Shown here: positions 54,597-62,649 of the stretch, piece after piece
How the letters are laid out: each line of letters starts with the position of its first letter
Numbering within the stretch: the first letter of the stretch is position 1
DNA from: Chitinophaga pinensis
Lineage (GTDB): Bacteria > Bacteroidota > Bacteroidia > UKL13-3
Length of the DNA stretch: 64,000 nt
Direction of reading: 5' to 3'
NCBI GenBank assembly: GCA_945860865.1
Contig: CAMARW010000001.1
Coordinates: 586,294-650,293, forward strand
Program-made: the position numbers and the translations under genes
Notes under the pieces: generated by a model
What the model was told of the DNA's origin: nothing
Database searches by the model: none
The model's input: the letters and a program-made list of their open reading frames with translations, nothing else

Positions 54597-55318
54597 TGAA
54601 GATTGAGTTATTTGTGCCTTGTTTCGTTGATCAATTTAGTCCGGAAACTGGTTTTAATATGGTAAAATTATTAGAATCTGTAGGTTGTAGCGTACATTAT
54701 AATCTAGAGCAAACTTGCTGCGGTGCACCCGCTTTTAATGCAGGCCATTGGGAAGATGCGCGCGAAATAGGAGAGAAGGTGCTCAATGAAATTGCCAATG
54801 ATAAAACCTTGGTTTGTGGTGCAGCATCCTGCACGGCTATGATTAGAAACTCTTACGATTTACTCTTTCAAAATTCTAGTTACCACAATAAATACAGGCA
54901 ACTTCAAAAAAGAAATTTCGAACTGAGTGAGTTTCTAATTGATGTGCTAAAAATACAATCGCTACCCGCTCAATTAAATGCCAAAGTGGTTTATTTAGAT
55001 GCTTGTCAGGCTCTCAACCATTGTGGCATAAAAGAACAACCCCGTAAGCTTTTAAGTATGGTAGCAGGGTTGCAATTAATTGAAATGGATTGTGCCGACG
55101 AGTGCTGTGGATTTGGGGGTACTTTTTCTGTAAATGCCGAACCCATTAGCATTCAAATGGCAGAGCAAAAAGTGCAGCATATTTTAAATACAGGCGCACA
55201 AATAATTGTTTCTACTGATTATGCTTGTTTGTTGCATTTGCAAAGTTATATTCTTAAAAACCAGATTCCCCTAAAAGTAATGCACCTAGCCGATGTGCTG
55301 GTTGCTGGAACCCACTAA
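54596..55318 (+). CDS. LutA/YkgE-like (Fe-S)-binding oxidoreductase subunit
   Basis: A 240-residue protein with two cysteine-rich CCG domains: CCGAPAFNAG near residue 42 with an upstream PCFVDQF, and CCGFGGTFSV near residue 176 with DACQALNHCG. This is the heterodisulfide-reductase-like subunit of lactate oxidation complexes (LutABC). No LutB or LutC is next to it; the next gene is an Ldh-family dehydrogenase 2 bases on. A lactate or 2-hydroxyacid role is plausible but not shown. Confidence 0.85.
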   Translation: MKIELFVPCFVDQFSPETGFNMVKLLESVGCSVHYNLEQTCCGAPAFNAGHWEDAREIGEKVLNEIANDKTLVCGAASCTAMIRNSYDLLFQNSSYHNKYRQLQKRNFELSEFLIDVLKIQSLPAQLNAKVVYLDACQALNHCGIKEQPRKLLSMVAGLQLIEMDCADECCGFGGTFSVNAEPISIQMAEQKVQHILNTGAQIIVSTDYACLLHLQSYILKNQIPLKVMHLADVLVAGTH

Positions 55319-55320
55319 CT

Positions 55321-56370
55321 ATGATAGCTTCAGAGAAATTAAGACAATTTACCCAGGAGGTATTTGTGGCTTGTGGCATGCCCCTTGTTGATGCTAAACT
55401 GGCTGCCGATGTATTAATTGAAGCCGATTTGCGTGGTATAGACTCTCATGGGGTTGCTCGACTTAGCGGCTATGTGCGGTTATATGAGGCCGGTAGGGCC
55501 AATATGCATGCAGCGCATAAAGTTATTCATGAAACGCCATCTACTGCAACCATCGATGCAGATGGTGGGTTAGGATTGGTAGTAGCGCCCAAAGCCATGG
55601 ATTTAGCCATAGCTAAAGCAGAGCAAGTGGGCACCGGTTGGGTAGCTATACAAAACTCTAACCACTTTGGCATTGCCGCTTACCACGCCATGAAAGCCCT
55701 ACCTAAAGATATGATTGGCATTAGCATGACTAATGCTAGTCCGTTGGTTGCACCCACCTTTGCCAAAGAGCGTATGTTGGGAACTAATCCCATTTGCATA
55801 GCTATACCCGCTGGTAAAGAAAGGCCATTTGTTTTAGATATGGCTAGCTCTGCCGCTGCAAATGGTAAGTTAGAAATTGCCCAAAGGCTTGAAAAGGAAA
55901 TTCCTTTAGGGTTTGTTCAAACCAAAGAAGGCCATGCCAGCACCAACGCCAATGAACTTAAAAATGGTGGGTCATTGTTACCCTTGGGCGGACATAAAGG
56001 ATATGGTTTAGCTGCTGCGATAGATATTTTGAGCGGGGTTTTATCTGGGGCAAATTTTGGTCCATGGGTGCCGCCGTTTGTATCCTTTTTAAATCCACTT
56101 CCCAATTTGCCGGGCAATGGTATTGGCCATTTTGTAGGAGCCATGCGTATAGATGCTTTTAGACCCGCCAGCGATTTTAAAACAAATATGGACCTTTGGA
56201 TACAACGCTTTAAGGCTTCAGAGAGAATTAGTGCAGAACAACCCGTTTTAATTCCTGGAGAACTTGAGTTTAATATGCATAGGCAAAGATCGCAAGAGGG
56301 CATCCCTCTGCACCCAAGTGTGGCAGAAGACTTGCAAAGTTTAGCGCAAAAATTGAGTTTAAATCTATAA
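55321..56370 (+). CDS. Malate/L-lactate dehydrogenase family (Ldh2) oxidoreductase
   Basis: A 349-residue NAD(P)-dependent dehydrogenase of the non-Rossmann Ldh2/YlbC/YiaK fold. The catalytic His lies in DLRGIDSHGVARL near residue 42; WVAIQNSNHFGIAAYHAM and VLDMASSAAANGKLE are family motifs. It acts on 2-oxo acids or 2-hydroxyacids (malate, lactate, ureidoglycolate-like). Cotranscribed with the LutA-like gene. Its last 6 bases overlap the convergent corA gene. Confidence 0.9.
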   Translation: MIASEKLRQFTQEVFVACGMPLVDAKLAADVLIEADLRGIDSHGVARLSGYVRLYEAGRANMHAAHKVIHETPSTATIDADGGLGLVVAPKAMDLAIAKAEQVGTGWVAIQNSNHFGIAAYHAMKALPKDMIGISMTNASPLVAPTFAKERMLGTNPICIAIPAGKERPFVLDMASSAAANGKLEIAQRLEKEIPLGFVQTKEGHASTNANELKNGGSLLPLGGHKGYGLAAAIDILSGVLSGANFGPWVPPFVSFLNPLPNLPGNGIGHFVGAMRIDAFRPASDFKTNMDLWIQRFKASERISAEQPVLIPGELEFNMHRQRSQEGIPLHPSVAEDLQSLAQKLSLNL

Positions 56371-57264
56371 CCAGTTCTTGCGTTTAAACCACTGGAAAAT
56401 AATTAATGTTACCAATGCCATTAAAATAATTACTGCAGGATAGCCATATTTTTGGTGCAATTCAGGCATCCAATGAAAGTTCATTCCATAAACACCTGCA
56501 ATAAAAGTTAGAGGTAGAAAGAAAGCAGAGAAAACTGTTAAAATACGCATTACCTCATTGGTTTTTTGCGAAGCCAAAGAGATGTAAATATTAAGCAATT
56601 GATGAATGTTTTCATGCAAATCATCGGTGTCTGTTTCGAGGTGCAAATGATAGTCTTTTAGGTCTTCGTAAAAAGTATTGCGCTTATGAGATTGCTGCAT
56701 ATTTTCTATCACTTTGCCCGAAATACTATTGAGTTTTTTAAACACTGAGCTCTTGCGTTTAACTAGGTATAAATGCCGCAATAAATTGGGTGCCTTTTTA
56801 CGCAAGAAAACTTTGCTTTCATAAAAATCTATTTCCACCTCCATTTTTTCTATAGGTGTTTCAAAGGTTTCTAATGCGTTTTTTACAAGTTTACAAACCA
56901 AGTCGAATGGGTGTTGCACATGCTTATTATGGGCATATTTATCGGCTACCTTTTTAATAAAAGCTGATTCAGATCGGTGTATGCTCAATAAAAAATGATT
57001 GTTATAAAATAGCGCAACTTTTCTGGTGAGTTTTTGTATGGTATCGCTATTGGCATCGCAGGCCGTGTCGTAAAAACGCACAATAATAAAATGATATTCC
57101 TCAAAAGCCTCGTATTTGGGGAGGTGTTCAGATTGCATGCAATCTATAACCGCAGCTATAGGTAACTGGTGCGCGAGCGCCAATGCCTCTAACTCTGATT
57201 GGTCTGGGTTATACACGTCTTTCCACTCAAAGGTAAACCCCGAATTGGTGAAGTTGGATTGCAT
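56365..57264 (-). CDS. corA: CorA-family magnesium/cobalt transporter
   Basis: A 299-residue pentameric channel subunit. A cytosolic funnel domain (1-235) with the long stalk helix precedes two C-terminal membrane helices (about 240-262 and 272-292). The signature loop YGMNFHWMPE contains the invariant GMN selectivity motif, and the C-terminus ends in a basic WFKRKNWL. Second Mg2+ transporter in the window, after MgtE. Convergent with the dehydrogenase gene, overlapping by 6 bases. Confidence 0.93.
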   Translation of the reverse strand: MQSNFTNSGFTFEWKDVYNPDQSELEALALAHQLPIAAVIDCMQSEHLPKYEAFEEYHFIIVRFYDTACDANSDTIQKLTRKVALFYNNHFLLSIHRSESAFIKKVADKYAHNKHVQHPFDLVCKLVKNALETFETPIEKMEVEIDFYESKVFLRKKAPNLLRHLYLVKRKSSVFKKLNSISGKVIENMQQSHKRNTFYEDLKDYHLHLETDTDDLHENIHQLLNIYISLASQKTNEVMRILTVFSAFFLPLTFIAGVYGMNFHWMPELHQKYGYPAVIILMALVTLIIFQWFKRKNWL

Positions 57265-57620
57265 GGATGTTTTGTTATTTTTAGGGAAATTAATTATTTT
57301 TTGACTATAAATTATAAATGAGTTTAAGTATTCGTTTATTCAGGGTGCGCGCATGATTTGCAAATAGTAGGTTTTTTCTATCACTAGAGCGCTCTTGTAT
57401 AGTCTGATGGGGAGATTTTAGACGATTTTGCTAAGGTTTTGCTATTGTTAGTGCTCTTTGATGGCATTCATTTTTTAAAATTGCAATCTAAAAACCAACA
57501 TTTTGTAAAAAAAATGTAAAAAATTAAATTGAATTAAAAAAAAGTATAAAAATATTCTAAATATCACGCTAAATTGCACACGAGTTAATTTTCATAATTA
57601 AAGTTGCGCAAGCAGCACTA
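57265..57620. other. AT-rich gap without a recognisable gene
   Basis: No coding ORF, tRNA or known RNA family was recognised here. An AGAGCGCTCT palindrome and long A/T tracts are present. The following hairpin (57621) has no gene upstream of it on the plus strand, so an unannotated small RNA ending there is possible. Confidence 0.5.
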
Positions 57621-57652
57621 AGGAGCACCTTGAGTAAGTGCTCCTTTTTTTA
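57621..57652 (+). terminator. Orphan intrinsic terminator
   Basis: Stem AAGGAGCAC / GTGCTCCTT with a 9-base loop and a run of seven T. No plus-strand gene lies within 1.2 kb upstream; the nearest upstream gene is corA on the other strand. Confidence 0.75.
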
Positions 57653-57712
57653 TTTTGTTTGGTCGTTAGTCTTTTACTTAGAAGATTTCGTATCTGAGAT
57701 TTCGAATTTTAA

Positions 57713-57748
57713 AAAAGAAACCTTCCATTTGCACAGAAGGTTTCTTTT
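57713..57748 (-). terminator. Terminator directly after tRNA-Cys
   Basis: A 13-bp stem (AAAAGAAACCTTC / GAAGGTTTCTTTT) with a 10-base loop begins at the last base of the encoded CCA. T-rich on the minus strand. Confidence 0.75.
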
Positions 57749-57821
57749 GGAGGTCCCGAGCGGATTCGAACCGCTGTAGAAGCTTTTGCAGAGCTTTGCC
57801 TAGCCGCTCGGCCACAGGACC
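57748..57821 (-). tRNA. tRNA-Cys (anticodon GCA)
   Basis: Read on the minus strand: acceptor GGTCCTG/CGGGACC, D-arm with GCCGAGCGGCTAGGC, anticodon arm AAGCT-CTGCAAA-AGCTT with anticodon GCA, and T-arm AGCGG-TTCGAAT-CCGCT. The discriminator is U, the cysteine identity base, and CCA is encoded. All four arms pair. Confidence 0.95.
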
Positions 57822-57915
57822 ATTTTTTGGTGAGGGCAAATATAGTTTTTTTTTATTAGTGTTCAAGTCAAATATAAGAATAGATTTTATTATTATTTAT
57901 TTGAGCATTAAGTTT

Positions 57916-57945
57916 TACTTTTGCTAGTGTAAAACAGTACTTTTG
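57916..57945 (+). promoter_or_regulatory. Two successive TAnnTTTG boxes upstream of the DUF4920 gene
   Basis: TACTTTTG occurs at 57916-57923 and again at 57938-57945, 28 bases before the ATG. The second lies in GTACTTTTGTAC, a small palindrome. They may be two start sites or one promoter plus an operator. Confidence 0.5.
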
Positions 57946-57972
57946 TACCATCAAATTTAAATTTATAAATAC

Positions 57973-58485
57973 ATGAAAAAAATGTTTTTAGTAGCTGCTT
58001 GTGCTACCTTATTGTTTGCCTGTGGCGGTAATGCCAATAAACCAGCGCCTGTTGCAGATTCTTTACAAATAGCGCCAACAGAAAACGATTCGGTTACGGC
58101 AAGTTTCTACGGCGAAAAAATTACGGCAGATAGCGCAGTAGCTGTGTCAGAGTTGGCTTCATTAATGGGTGATAAGTCTGAAATGCCCCTTAAATTAACT
58201 GGTGTTATCTCTGATGTTTGTCAGAAAAAAGGATGTTGGATGGAAATTAAAAATCCCAATGGTGAGCCCGTTCGCGTTACCTTCAAAGATTATGGTTTCT
58301 TTATGCCTTTAGATGCTGCTGGTAAAACAGCCATTATGGATGGTATTGCTAAAGTAGAAGTTACTAGTATTGCAGATTTAAAGGAATATGCCAAAGATGC
58401 TGGTGAAAATAAAGCTGCTATTGAGGCTATTAAAGAACCTAAAAAAGAGTTGGTTTTTGAGGCTAAAGGTGTAATCTTAAATTAA
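57973..58485 (+). CDS. DUF4920-domain lipoprotein
   Basis: A 170-residue periplasmic or outer-membrane lipoprotein: signal segment and lipobox with Cys17 (LLFAC). The DUF4920 core (about 45-165) contains Cys83 and Cys88 in VCQKKGCWMEI and VTFKDYGFFMPLDAAG. The two cysteines and aromatic residues would suit metal or redox binding, but the family has no known function. Closed by its own terminator and followed by a second lipoprotein gene with a CxxCH motif. Confidence 0.88.
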   Translation: MKKMFLVAACATLLFACGGNANKPAPVADSLQIAPTENDSVTASFYGEKITADSAVAVSELASLMGDKSEMPLKLTGVISDVCQKKGCWMEIKNPNGEPVRVTFKDYGFFMPLDAAGKTAIMDGIAKVEVTSIADLKEYAKDAGENKAAIEAIKEPKKELVFEAKGVILN

Positions 58486-58503
58486 TTTTTAATCCCTATT
58501 GAG

Positions 58504-58537
58504 AGGCTCATTTTCTCGAAAAATGAGCCTTTTTTAT
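58504..58537 (+). terminator. Intrinsic terminator of the DUF4920 gene
   Basis: An 11-bp stem (AGGCTCATTTT / AAAATGAGCCT), a 5-base loop CTCGA and a T-run. Confidence 0.85.
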
Positions 58538-58546
58538 TTTAACATT

Positions 58547-59035
58547 ATGATAAAAAAATCAATCATTATAACTGGCATTTTTGCTTTTGTTGTATTGCAA
58601 ATGGCCTGCAACCAAAATCCTGCCCCAAAAGATTTGAGTACTGCGGATGCAAAATCAAAAGAAGATTCTTTAGCATCTTGCTCTAAAACCACCATCATAG
58701 ACCCCAACAATACCAAGCCCATGGCGTTAATGATGCGTCAAATGGTAATAAATGCGGATAGCATGAAACAACGTATTTTGCGCAATGAGACCTTAGATTC
58801 TTTACAGTTTCCTTTTATTAAGTTTTATTTGGTTGAACCTACAGATCCCAATGTTTTAGAACCTAACTTTTTCGAGAAATCTCGTCTACACCAAGCGGCA
58901 TACCTCGAGTTGTTTAAACATCCAAAGGAGCAAATTAAGTATTATAACCTCATGATAGCATCTTGCGTAAGTTGTCACAAAGATTATTGTAGTGGTCCGC
59001 TTAAGCGCATCAACAAATTGCCTATTAACAGCTAA
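58547..59035 (+). CDS. Cytochrome-c-like lipoprotein with single CxxCH
   Basis: A 162-residue lipoprotein with Cys21 in the lipobox LQMAC. The mature part is mostly helical, with one heme-attachment-type motif, Cys140-Val-Ser-Cys143-His144, 18 residues from the C-terminus, followed by a further Cys (KDYCSG). The axial Met candidates lie in MALMMRQMV (about residues 60-70). The late position of the motif resembles DUF3365/cytochrome-c'-like sensors, but I cannot name the family. The ATG at 58547 is chosen because the upstream in-frame extension runs through the preceding terminator. Confidence 0.7.
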   Translation: MIKKSIIITGIFAFVVLQMACNQNPAPKDLSTADAKSKEDSLASCSKTTIIDPNNTKPMALMMRQMVINADSMKQRILRNETLDSLQFPFIKFYLVEPTDPNVLEPNFFEKSRLHQAAYLELFKHPKEQIKYYNLMIASCVSCHKDYCSGPLKRINKLPINS

Positions 59036-59095
59036 ATCAGTTGTTTGTAAAACTTTTTTAGCAAGATTTTATTTATACATTTATAAACTGTGTTC

Positions 59096-60214
59096 ATGCA
59101 ATCAAAAATTACAGCATCTTTCCTTAAAAAAGTTTTACTTTTAACCTCCTTTATATCTTTTGCTCAATTGGTTCATACCTATTCTGGTGGAGCACCATCT
59201 GGCTACACAGGTGCGCCGGGCGAGGGTTCTTGTACCAGTTGCCACAGTGCCACTGCCATTACTAGCGGCCCTACTTGGAGCAATTTAACCTTAACCAGAA
59301 CGGGTGGCTTAAATACCATATTGCCTAATTCAGTTAATACTTTAACGCTAAACTTGGCATCAGGAACAAGCACAGATTTTGGTTTTCAATTATGTGTTCT
59401 GCCAAATACTGCTTCAAGCACTTCGGCCTCCATTGGAACATTTTCTGCGGGTTCAAATTTTGATATACAAACCACTAGTGCTAGTTCTCCAAACAGGATG
59501 TATTTAACCCAAACAACCTCTGGCATATCTGCTTCGGGTGGAACTAAATCTTACACGTTTAATTGGCAAACACCAAGTACCTTTAATGGTTCGGCCACTT
59601 TTTATTTGGCTTTTAATGAAGCCAATGGTGATAGTAGTTCTTCTGGCGATAATATTTATCTCAAAACCTTTTCTGTTACGGTTTTACCCGTTCGGTGGTT
59701 AGATTTTTCGGCTACAGAAGAGGGTAATAATTTAGTTTTACGTTTCAGTACTGCGCAAGAAATAAATAATCAAAAGTTTGAAATTGAGCAAAGCACCGAT
59801 GGCAAAAATTTTGTAACCATGGGCAGTTTAAAAGGTAAGGGAAATTCAGAGCAAATTAGTCGTTATGTATACACCATTGCTGGCATTCCTACTCAAATAA
59901 TGCATTACCGCATTAAGCAAATAGATTTTGATGGCCAATCAGATTATTCTAAAATAATCTCTTTTAACCCAGCTGTAAAATTGCCAACAGAGGTTTTTGT
60001 ATCTAATGTAAATAATAGTCTTTTGTTTAGCCAAATTAATACAATAAAGGAAGTAAACGTGTACTCGTTAAATGGAGCTTTACAAGCTTCTTTTAAGCAA
60101 ATAGAACAAGCCCAGTTAAGCTTGCCTAGCGTTTTGCCAGCGGGAGTTTATTTACTTCGTGTTAGCGAAAAAGACGGTAGTATTTGGCATAAAAAAATAG
60201 GGATTCAAAATTAA
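59096..60214 (+). CDS. Secreted reelin/choice-of-anchor-V-like protein with T9SS sorting domain
   Basis: A 372-residue exported protein. The signal peptide ends near HTYSGG, and the mature start GAPSGYTGAPGEGSCTSCHSA contains one CxxCH motif and is typical of Bacteroidota choice-of-anchor V proteins. A beta-sandwich (about 50-200) follows, then a second beta domain, and a C-terminal ~80-residue type A sorting domain (SLNGALQAS, LPAGVYLLRVSEKDGS, KKIGIQN). It should leave through T9SS and be attached at the surface. Whether heme is bound is unknown. The ATG at 59096 is used instead of a GTG two codons earlier. The terminator stem overlaps its last codons. Confidence 0.85.
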   Translation: MQSKITASFLKKVLLLTSFISFAQLVHTYSGGAPSGYTGAPGEGSCTSCHSATAITSGPTWSNLTLTRTGGLNTILPNSVNTLTLNLASGTSTDFGFQLCVLPNTASSTSASIGTFSAGSNFDIQTTSASSPNRMYLTQTTSGISASGGTKSYTFNWQTPSTFNGSATFYLAFNEANGDSSSSGDNIYLKTFSVTVLPVRWLDFSATEEGNNLVLRFSTAQEINNQKFEIEQSTDGKNFVTMGSLKGKGNSEQISRYVYTIAGIPTQIMHYRIKQIDFDGQSDYSKIISFNPAVKLPTEVFVSNVNNSLLFSQINTIKEVNVYSLNGALQASFKQIEQAQLSLPSVLPAGVYLLRVSEKDGSIWHKKIGIQN

Positions 60215-60229
60215 TTTGAATCCCTATTT
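60195..60229. terminator. Bidirectional terminator between convergent genes
   Basis: A perfect 15-bp stem (AAATAGGGATTCAAA with its complement) and a 5-base loop holding the stop codon of the T9SS cargo gene. It also lies just past the pdhB stop on the other strand. Confidence 0.85.
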
Positions 60230-60246
60230 CAAATAAGTTTAAAAAC

Positions 60247-61227
60247 TTATTTACGGTATAAAACTTCTTTAATTGCCTTAGTTGTTTTGGCAACATCTGG
60301 TAAAAATTCTTGCACAAAAGTGGGCGCATAACCCAAAGGAGTATCTTGCGTGCAAATTCTATGCACGGGCGCATCTAAATAATCAAAAGCTCTCTTTTGA
60401 ACCATGTATGTTATTTCTGTAGAAATAGATGCCAAAGGCCAAGCTTCTTCTACAATTACTAATCTATTGGTTTTTTTAACACTTTCTATTACGGTATCAT
60501 AATCTATAGGGCGAACCGTCATTAGGTCAATCACCTCGCAACTAATGCCTTCTTTTTCTAGTTCTTCTGCTGCTGCCAGGGCAACCTTTAAAATTTTACC
60601 AAAAGATACCAATGTTACGTCTGAACCAACTCTTTTGATATCTGCTTTACCGATTGGGATTAAGTATTCTTCTTCAGGCACTTCGCCTTTATCTCCATAC
60701 ATTTGCTCGCTTTCCATAAAAATAACTGGGTCGTTATCTCTAATAGCCGATTTTAGCAAACCTTTGGCATCACGCGGATTGGCAGGCACAACTACCTTTA
60801 ACCCCGGACAATTAGCGAACCAGTTTTCGAAAGCCTGACTATGTTGTGCACCCAATTGCCCCGCACTACCGGTTGGTCCGCGAAACACCATAGGAATATT
60901 AAACTGACCGCCGCTCATTTGGTACATTTTAGCTGCCGAGTTTATTACTTGGTCTATAGCAACCAAAGAAAAGTTAAAGGTCATGAATTCTATTACCGGG
61001 CGTAAGCCGTTCATTGCTGCTCCCACGCCAATGCCAGCAAAGCCAAGTTCTGCAATGGGTGTATCTATAATTCTTTTAGCTCCAAACTCGTCGAGCATTC
61101 CCTGACTAACTTTGTAAGCACCATTATATTCTGCTACTTCTTCGCCCATTAAAAATATGTTTTCGTCTCTGCGCATTTCTTCGCTCAAGGCTTCACGTAG
61201 GGCTTCTCTAAATTGTATTACTCTCAT
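60247..61227 (-). CDS. pdhB: Pyruvate dehydrogenase E1 component, beta subunit
   Basis: A 326-residue subunit of the alpha2beta2 E1 that decarboxylates pyruvate with thiamine diphosphate. The TPP-activating Glu is in ALSEEMRRDENIFLMGEEVAEYNGAYKV; FAGIGVGAAMNGLRPVIEFM and QDTPLGYAPTFVQEFLPD are family motifs. It could serve another 2-oxoacid, but residues fit pyruvate. The ATG at 61227 is used since the family starts MRVIQFREAL. The alpha subunit gene is not adjacent, so E1 genes are split. It has its own promoter. Confidence 0.92.
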   Translation of the reverse strand: MRVIQFREALREALSEEMRRDENIFLMGEEVAEYNGAYKVSQGMLDEFGAKRIIDTPIAELGFAGIGVGAAMNGLRPVIEFMTFNFSLVAIDQVINSAAKMYQMSGGQFNIPMVFRGPTGSAGQLGAQHSQAFENWFANCPGLKVVVPANPRDAKGLLKSAIRDNDPVIFMESEQMYGDKGEVPEEEYLIPIGKADIKRVGSDVTLVSFGKILKVALAAAEELEKEGISCEVIDLMTVRPIDYDTVIESVKKTNRLVIVEEAWPLASISTEITYMVQKRAFDYLDAPVHRICTQDTPLGYAPTFVQEFLPDVAKTTKAIKEVLYRK

Positions 61228-61248
61228 GGATTCTTTTATAAAGAGCCA

Positions 61249-61278
61249 CAAAAATAGCAGCTATTGGCTTATATCAAA
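61249..61278 (-). promoter_or_regulatory. Predicted pdhB promoter (minus strand)
   Basis: On the minus strand TTTG (61278-61275), an 18-base spacer and TATTTTTG (61256-61249), 21 bases before the pdhB ATG. A good Bacteroidota promoter match. Confidence 0.7.
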
Positions 61279-61309
61279 GAATTTTTATTTAATAGAAGAA
61301 ATTATCAAT

Positions 61310-61415
61310 TTAAAATTACGAATTACGAATGCTAGATTATGAGTGAGTTTAAAACCAACGCAGTTAGTTTAAACTCACTCATAATTCGTAATTTTTAATT
61401 CGTAATCCGTAATTT
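61310..61415. repeat. Palindromic intergenic repeat with AATTACGAATTACGAAT-type arms
   Basis: A perfect 18-bp inverted pair (61336-61353 with 61368-61385, core GAGTGAGTTTAAA) around a 14-base loop. It is flanked outside by AATTACGAATTACGAAT on the left and several TTCGTAAT words on the right. It fills the divergent pdhB/transglutaminase gap. Confidence 0.75.
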
Positions 61416-61459
61416 ATCGTCAATGTTAACTTAATGTTAAATAAATAATAAAAAATTGT

Positions 61460-61467
61460 TATCTTTG
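61460..61467 (+). promoter_or_regulatory. Predicted -7 promoter box abutting a GTG start
   Basis: TATCTTTG matches TAnnTTTG and ends 4 bases before the GTG of the next gene, so the start codon would be at or within a few bases of the transcript 5' end. Confidence 0.55.
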
Positions 61468-61471
61468 TTAG

Positions 61472-62641
61472 GTGCCTAATAAAGAGAGAAATAAAATTGT
61501 TGTATATCGTTTTGTACCGGTACTGATTTTTATTGCCTTTTGGGGTTCTTTCAAAGCTACTGCTGATTGTGGTGTAAAGAAAATAGATGTATATGGTCAT
61601 GTTTTTCATTGTGAAACCAGTTTAAATTACCCTCGCTTAGTATATCCACTTGTGAGATTGCAGGTAGAAGAGATTTTGCAGCAAACCGTTAAAAATCAAA
61701 TTTTGCAACTTAAGCAAGAGATGGATTCATTTGCCGCTAGCTACCAAATGGATGATTTGGCTTATGTATTGTTTGCTCAAAAAGTGGCTAAGCATTTGTG
61801 GGTTGACCCAAACCTGTGCAAGATTTTTCAATATCAATTACTCAAAGAAAAGGGGTTTAAATTATTGTTGGGATATAATACCGAGCAACTTACCGTGTAT
61901 GGTCATTTTTTGTATGATTTGGCTAATGTTGCCGAAGTTACTTTTAATCAATTGCAGTATTCAGACTTATCATTTAACCAGGATTTGGCCCTTTGCGAAG
62001 AGCAGCTTATTGAATTTAGTGGTGGTGTAAAAGTGATAGAAATTAACCAACACCATGCGCCCTATTTTAATGCCCTTCAATCAAGTTATAATTTCCAAAC
62101 TGAGTTTAACGGAATTAGCTACCATTTTGAAGGACCATTAAATCAGAGTTTAATTGCCTATTACCGAGATTTACCTAGTATTGCGTTTGGCGAAATTTAT
62201 CTCAATTACCAATTGTCGGGTACAGCTTATAAACAGCTTATCGGTGATTTGAAAAATGCTGTGAAGAAAATGTCTACCCGCACGCAACTCGATTTTTTAT
62301 TGCATCTTGCCCAAGTTGTAATTCCGTACCAAACAGATAAAAAAAGAGTTGGGAGAGAAAAATTTGCCTTTCCCGAAGAAGTGCTGGGTAATCGTGCTGG
62401 CGATTGCGAAGATAAATCTATCTTGTTTGCTTATTTAGTAAAAGAAGTTTTGCAATTGCCAAGTTTAGCCCTAGTTTATGTGCATCAAAATCACCTCAAT
62501 GTGGCTGTGGCGGTAAGTGGTACGCAATATAACTTTATGTATAACAACCAAAAATATATTGTGTGCGAGCCATCTGGCGCAGGCTTAAATGTGGGCGAGA
62601 ATAAATACGACTGGAAAAATGCCCACATTGTGGCTTGGTAG
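61472..62641 (+). CDS. Secreted transglutaminase-like cysteine-peptidase-fold protein
   Basis: A 389-residue exported protein with a signal segment (about 10-31, ending ATA before DCGV). The C-terminal third has the transglutaminase-like triad pattern: Cys312 in NRAGDCEDKSILFAYL, His341 in HQNHLNVAVAV, and Glu366 (VCEPSG) where Asp or Glu is expected. The N-terminal 270 residues are not recognised. Bacterial proteins of this type act as peptidases or amidases on envelope material; the substrate is unknown. GTG is the only start that keeps the signal peptide. SDR is convergent. Confidence 0.75.
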   Translation: MPNKERNKIVVYRFVPVLIFIAFWGSFKATADCGVKKIDVYGHVFHCETSLNYPRLVYPLVRLQVEEILQQTVKNQILQLKQEMDSFAASYQMDDLAYVLFAQKVAKHLWVDPNLCKIFQYQLLKEKGFKLLLGYNTEQLTVYGHFLYDLANVAEVTFNQLQYSDLSFNQDLALCEEQLIEFSGGVKVIEINQHHAPYFNALQSSYNFQTEFNGISYHFEGPLNQSLIAYYRDLPSIAFGEIYLNYQLSGTAYKQLIGDLKNAVKKMSTRTQLDFLLHLAQVVIPYQTDKKRVGREKFAFPEEVLGNRAGDCEDKSILFAYLVKEVLQLPSLALVYVHQNHLNVAVAVSGTQYNFMYNNQKYIVCEPSGAGLNVGENKYDWKNAHIVAW

Positions 62642-62649
62642 GTTCAGAC

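Noticed and set aside
57265-57650. tmRNA, 6S RNA or RNase P RNA in the gap after corA
   Set aside because: None of the conserved cores was recognisable; only the terminator is supported.
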